64,000 nucleotides of DNA, taken from positions 134,200 through 198,199 of the forward strand of contig DATBLE010000047.1 in assembly GCA_036555585.1 (NCBI GenBank), in the 5' to 3' direction. How positions within the stretch are numbered: position 1 is the first letter of the stretch; each line of letters begins with the position of its first letter. The position numbers were made by a program, and so were the translations under genes. This DNA comes from DATBLE01 sp036555585. GTDB lineage: Bacteria; Actinomycetota; Thermoleophilia; Gaiellales; Gaiellaceae. Shown in pieces: positions 60,037 through 64,000 of this stretch. The notes beneath the pieces are model-generated. The model did no database searches. It was given only the letters and a program-made list of their open reading frames with translations, and had not been told where the DNA came from.

Positions 60037-62723
60037 GTGCCTCGACCATAGGGCGGCGTCTCTCGAACGGCATCGGCGGAGCTGCCCATGTTGGACGTCG
60101 AGGCGACCCATCTTTCGGCGACGGGCCCGCGCTGCCCGGCCATCGCCGCCGCCTGGGCACGGGACCGGGCCCCGAGCTTGCCAAGGATCGCCGACACGTG
60201 GTGGTCGACCGTCTTCCGCGCCAGGACCAGCCGGCCGGCGATCTCCGCATTGCTGAGCCCTTCGGCGAGCAGCGAGAGCACCTCCAGCTCGCGATTCGTC
60301 AGCCCGGCGGGATTCGCGCGGGTCGCGGCCCGCGGCCCGCGCGGAAGGCCGCGCGCGCCGCGCGCACGCAACCGGCGCGCGACGATCTGCGCAGCCGGCC
60401 TCGCGCCGAGCCGGTTCAGCTCGTCGAGCGCGCGGCGCCGCGCCGATTCGTCGTCGGCCTCGGCGAGGGCGAGCGCCTCCTCGTACGGGCATCCTGCCTC
60501 GCGCCAGGCCTCGGCGGCCTGCGGCCATTCGCCGCGGAGGTGGTGGACGAACGGGCCGCCCGCACCGTCAGGTATCTCCCCGGTGAGCCCGCCGCGCCGT
60601 CGCCACCAGGCGAGCTCGGCGATCGGCCAGGGCGAGCCGGCGTCCAGGGCGAGCCGGTACGCGTCCTCGGTCGCGTCGACGATCGCCTCGGACCTGCCCT
60701 CGAGCCAGGCCGCCTCCGCCTTCGCCGTCGCCACCTGCCAGAGCCACCAGAGCTGCCCGGTCTGCCGCGCCACCGCCTCCGCCCCGTCGAGCGGCGTCCA
60801 GGGATCGGGGTCGCCGCGCCGCGCTCGCAGCAGACCGAGAACGATCCTCGCCTGCGCGGACGACAGCGTGCACTGCTCGGAGAGGACGAGCGACACGGTC
60901 GTCGCCGCCTCGTCCCAGTCACCCCGCTCGAGCTCGATCCAGCTTCGCATCGCCAGCAGGTAGCGACCGAGACCGAGCACGCCGTGCTCCTCGCAGTAGG
61001 CCCGCCCGGTCAGGGCAACGCGTTCCATCGCCCCCAGCGATCGCGCACGGCAACCGGCCATGCCCAAATAGAGGTAGGCCCGGCCGGCCTGGAAATGGAG
61101 CTCGTTCTGCACCGCGGTCTCGAGGGCGCGCTCGAGCTTGACCGTTCCCTCCGGCGACCCGCGCAGCGACTCGATGGCGCCGAGGCTGCCCAGAGCGCTG
61201 ACCGAGGCTTCGACGTCGTCCAAGCGCCCCGCGAGCTCCAGCGTCCGTTCCGCCCAGCCCGTGACCGCGTAGGGGTTCTCGGAGAGGATCGGGAGCGAGG
61301 CCGTCGCCGCGTAGGCCATCGCCAGCTCGTGTCCGGGTGGAAGCCGCTCCAGGAGCATCACCGCCTCCTGAACCGTCTCGATCGCCTCCGGCACGCGGGC
61401 GAGGTTCAGAAGGACCAGCGCGCGCGAGCGCAGGCTGTCGCCCTCCTGCAGGCGATCGCCGAGCTCCCGGTAGCACGCCAGGGCCTCGTCGATCTCTCCC
61501 AGGCCCTCGTCGCCCCCCGAGAGCAGGTAGCGCTCGAACGACCTGCGCCGGAGGAGGATCGCCCGCTCTGCGAGCGGCAGGCTGTCCGAGAAGCGCAGCG
61601 CGCGGCCGTACTGCGCGGCCGACTCGCGGTGTGCACCCAGCGTGGCCGCCCGCGCGGCCGCCGGAACGGCGTAGCGGAGCACGGCCTCCGAGTCGCCGGC
61701 GGCCTCGGCATGGTGGGCGAGCCGCGCGAAGTCCGCTGCCCCCGAGTCGACGAGGGCGGCCAGAACGGCCCGGTGCAGGGCCAGGCTCCGGTCGGGAGCG
61801 GTCGACTCCTCGACTGTCAGCCGCGCGAGCTCGTGGCGGAACGCAATACCTGCCTGGTCCGCGACGAGCATGCCGGAGGAGAGGCATTCGTCGAGCGCGC
61901 CGAGGGCGTCGCCGGCGATGGCCTCCAGCAGCCAGAGCTCGGCCCGGGGAGGCACTGCGGCGACCAGCTCGAGCAGGGCCCACGCGTTCGGAGCGAGTCG
62001 GCCGGCGCGGGCGAGCACCGCATCTCGCACCGTCGCCGGGATGCGCTCGTCGCCGGCCGCGAGCACCTCGGTGACGAAGAACGGATTCCCACCCGTCCTG
62101 GCGTACAGCTCGTCGGGATCGGTGCCGTGCGGCTCGGCCAGCGTGGCGACCGCCGAGGGCGAGAGCGGCTCGAGGCGAACGCGGGCGCTTCCCGCGCCGC
62201 TTGCCAGCTCGCCGAGCACGAGCCGCAGCGGATGAAACGGGCCCAGCTCCGTGTCGCGATAGCTCGCCAGCAGCAGGACGGGCAGCTGCTCCACCCTGCG
62301 CCCGACCAGCCGGAGCACGTCGAGCGTCGCCCCGTCCGCCCACTGGACGTCCTCGAGCACCAGGACGACCGGCTTCCGATCCGACAGCTCGCGCATGAGC
62401 GCCAGCGCGACGTCGTGGGGCAGCGCGCCCGCCTCGACCAGCCCGGCGAGCTCTCCGCCGATTACGTTGGCGACGTCGAGCAGCGGACCCAGCGGCCTGG
62501 GTGCAGCGAGCGCGTCGCAGTCGCCCCACAGGACATGCCCGGTGCCGCCCGCCGACGCGGCGAAGCGACGCACGAGGGCCGTCTTCCCGACGCCGGCCTC
62601 ACCGGAGACGAAGACCAGCCGCCCGCGGCCGGTGTCGCGGACGGCGGCGAGCGCGTCCTCGAGCGCCCGAAGCGCCTCGGACCGTTCGAGCAGCTCTTCC
62701 GCCGGGAAGGCGGGCTTCGGCAC
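60033..62723 (-). CDS. LuxR-family transcriptional regulator with AAA ATPase (LAL type)
   Basis: An 896-residue regulator of the MalT/LAL type. The N-terminus has a P-loop (VFVSGEAGVGKTALVRRFAA) and Walker B-like VLVLEDVQWADGATLDVLRL. The middle is a long helical TPR-like array, and the C-terminus a LuxR helix-turn-helix (LTNRELEVLSLLAEGLSNAE, ARKTVDHHVSAILGKLGARS). Such proteins bind an inducer in the TPR part and activate an adjacent operon when ATP is bound. Coupling to the peroxidase gene suggests it controls that enzyme and the ASST-like protein. Confidence 0.92.
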   Translation of the reverse strand: MPKPAFPAEELLERSEALRALEDALAAVRDTGRGRLVFVSGEAGVGKTALVRRFAASAGGTGHVLWGDCDALAAPRPLGPLLDVANVIGGELAGLVEAGALPHDVALALMRELSDRKPVVLVLEDVQWADGATLDVLRLVGRRVEQLPVLLLASYRDTELGPFHPLRLVLGELASGAGSARVRLEPLSPSAVATLAEPHGTDPDELYARTGGNPFFVTEVLAAGDERIPATVRDAVLARAGRLAPNAWALLELVAAVPPRAELWLLEAIAGDALGALDECLSSGMLVADQAGIAFRHELARLTVEESTAPDRSLALHRAVLAALVDSGAADFARLAHHAEAAGDSEAVLRYAVPAAARAATLGAHRESAAQYGRALRFSDSLPLAERAILLRRRSFERYLLSGGDEGLGEIDEALACYRELGDRLQEGDSLRSRALVLLNLARVPEAIETVQEAVMLLERLPPGHELAMAYAATASLPILSENPYAVTGWAERTLELAGRLDDVEASVSALGSLGAIESLRGSPEGTVKLERALETAVQNELHFQAGRAYLYLGMAGCRARSLGAMERVALTGRAYCEEHGVLGLGRYLLAMRSWIELERGDWDEAATTVSLVLSEQCTLSSAQARIVLGLLRARRGDPDPWTPLDGAEAVARQTGQLWWLWQVATAKAEAAWLEGRSEAIVDATEDAYRLALDAGSPWPIAELAWWRRRGGLTGEIPDGAGGPFVHHLRGEWPQAAEAWREAGCPYEEALALAEADDESARRRALDELNRLGARPAAQIVARRLRARGARGLPRGPRAATRANPAGLTNRELEVLSLLAEGLSNAEIAGRLVLARKTVDHHVSAILGKLGARSRAQAAAMAGQRGPVAERWVASTSNMGSSADAVRETPPYGRGT

Positions 62724-62798
62724 GTCTATCTGCCCGGATGCAGCGATTCCGCAGTCTGAATCGTCCCGCCTCGCCCCGCAAGCTCCGGAGGCGTCGGC

Positions 62799-64000
62799 TC
62801 AGGCCGTCACGGCGAGCAGCTCGCGGCGCAGCTCCTTGATCTCGTCCCGGAGCTTGGCGGCGTACTCGAAGCGCAGCTCCTCGGCCGCGGTGTACATCTC
62901 CTCCTCGAGCTCGATCACCAGGCGCTCGATCTCCTCCGGCTTCATCCCCTCGACCTCCGTCTTGCCCCGGCGGCGGCGCGACGGCACGGTCGGCGACTCG
63001 AGCATCAGGAACTCGGCGATGTCGGACACGCCCTTGATCACGGACTCGGGCGTGATCCCGTGCTCCTCGTTGTAGGCGAGCTGCTTCGCGCGGCGGCGGT
63101 TCGTCTCGTCGAGCGCGCCCTGGATCGCCTCGGTCATCCTGTCGGCGTAGAGCAGCACCTTGCCGTTGACGTTGCGGGCCGCGCGGCCGATCGTCTGCAC
63201 CAGCGCGGTCTTGCCGCGGAGGAAGCCCTCCTTGTCGGCGTCGAGCACCGCGACGAGCGACACCTCCGGCAGGTCGAGCCCCTCGCGCAGCAGGTTGACG
63301 CCGACGAGCACGTCGTAGTCGCCGAGGCGAAGCTCGCGGATGATCTGGATGCGCTCGAGCGTGTCGATCTCCGAGTGCAGGTAGCGCGCCTTGACGCCGG
63401 ACTCGAGCAGGTAGTCCGTCAGGTCCTCGGCCATCTTCTTCGTCAGCGTCGTCACCAGGACTCGCTCGCCGGCTTCCTCGCGCCGGCGGATCTCGTTCAG
63501 CAGGTCGTCGATCTGGTCCTTGGTCGCGCGCAGCTCGACCTCCGGGTCGACGATCCCCGTCGGGCGGATGAGCTGCTCGGCGACGACCGTGGAGTGACGC
63601 AGCTCGTAGGGCCCCGGCGTGGCCGAGACGAACACCATCTGCGGCACCTTGCCGAGGAACTCGTCGAAGCGGAGCGGGCGATTGTCCATCGCGGATGGCA
63701 ACCGGAAGCCGAAGTCGACCAGCGTCTGCTTGCGCGAGCGGTCGCCCTCGTACATGCCGCCAATCTGCGGCACGGTCTGGTGAGACTCGTCGATGAAGAC
63801 GACGAAGTCCTCCGGGAAGTAGTCGATCAGCGTGAAGGGATGGGACCCAGGCGGACGGCCTTCGAGCACGCGCGAGTAGTTCTCGATCCCCGGGCAGAAG
63901 CCGAGCTCCTTCATGAGCTCGAGGTCGTACTCGGTGCGCTGGCGCAGCCGGTGCGCCTCGAGCATGCGGCCTTCCTGCTCGAACTTCGCGATCTGCGACT
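62799..64000 (-). CDS. uvrB: Excinuclease ABC subunit B, C-terminal part (cut by right edge)
   Basis: Helicase-like subunit that verifies damage and loads UvrC. About 400 C-terminal residues are visible: ELGFCPGIENYSRVLEGRPP, FVVFIDESHQTVPQIGGMYE, VFVSATPGPYELRHS, VDPEVELRATKDQIDDLL, YLHSEIDTLERIQIIRELRL, GVNLLREGLDLPEVSLVAVL and IGRAARNVNGKVLLYADRMT (helicase motif VI). The C-terminal UVR motif (LEEEMYTAAEELRFEYAAKL) that binds UvrC is present. The 5' part lies beyond 64000, so any SOS box cannot be seen. Confidence 0.97.
   Translation of the reverse strand, partial: SQIAKFEQEGRMLEAHRLRQRTEYDLELMKELGFCPGIENYSRVLEGRPPGSHPFTLIDYFPEDFVVFIDESHQTVPQIGGMYEGDRSRKQTLVDFGFRLPSAMDNRPLRFDEFLGKVPQMVFVSATPGPYELRHSTVVAEQLIRPTGIVDPEVELRATKDQIDDLLNEIRRREEAGERVLVTTLTKKMAEDLTDYLLESGVKARYLHSEIDTLERIQIIRELRLGDYDVLVGVNLLREGLDLPEVSLVAVLDADKEGFLRGKTALVQTIGRAARNVNGKVLLYADRMTEAIQGALDETNRRRAKQLAYNEEHGITPESVIKGVSDIAEFLMLESPTVPSRRRRGKTEVEGMKPEEIERLVIELEEEMYTAAEELRFEYAAKLRDEIKELRRELLAVTA

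Overview
The window is GC-rich, densely packed bacterial chromosome. Genes overlap by 4-20 bases at most operon junctions, GTG starts are common, and at least one promoter looks leaderless. The gene content (K+-independent H+-pyrophosphatase, Rex, CinA-like protein, Eis-like acetyltransferase, Gram-positive-type SOS box, many small deep-branching actinobacterial families) suggests an Actinomycetota genome, quite possibly class Thermoleophilia. That placement is inference from gene style; no rRNA gene is present.

Layout. 1-2482: minus-strand operon of a small zinc-ribbon protein, GTP cyclohydrolase I, a FAD oxidoreductase and transaldolase (runs off the left edge). About 2483-9807: a small mobile region ending at the 3' end of a tRNA-Val gene, with a tyrosine integrase, two excisionase-like HTH proteins, a RepA-like ATPase, an HNH nuclease, a DUF3467-like/RelE-like cassette, decayed small genes and the 5' stub of a DNA cytosine methyltransferase. 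No conjugation or virion genes are visible. 9808-21490: the tRNA, a frameshifted GFA-family gene, an Ig-like repeat surface protein, a response-regulator/GAF/PP2C/ATPase signalling protein, an Eis-like acetyltransferase, PcrA helicase, a PadR regulator with a palindromic operator, membrane proteins and a CinA-like protein.

21504-26815: a cobalamin riboswitch followed by btuF-btuC-btuD-cobU-cobT-cobS, i.e. corrinoid uptake plus nucleotide-loop assembly. 26821-35639: VanZ-like protein, PQQ-type sugar dehydrogenase, two TrkA-like NAD-binding proteins, two APC permease-UspA fusions and an H+-pyrophosphatase, plausibly an ion-homeostasis cluster. 35745-41916: DUF2934-CHAD protein, DUF1844 protein, carboxylate-amine ligase, glycosyltransferase, Rex, glutaredoxin and glutamate dehydrogenase.

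41969-47934: secreted subtilase, then tsaD-rimI-tsaB-tsaE-udg, covering most of the t6A tRNA-modification set, and an FmdB-type zinc ribbon. 47977-50856 (+): an acetyltransferase, then a DUF2520 Rossmann protein, panC and panB, which could together make pantothenate. 50884-56858: Yip1-like protein, UvrA with an SOS box, an AI-2E/PerM-type transporter and a metallophosphoesterase. 56855-62723: a LuxR-family AAA regulator translationally coupled to an exported haem peroxidase, followed by an exported arylsulfotransferase-like protein. 62799-64000: the C-terminal part of UvrB, cut by the window edge. Recurrent short palindromes and hairpins mark many gene ends.
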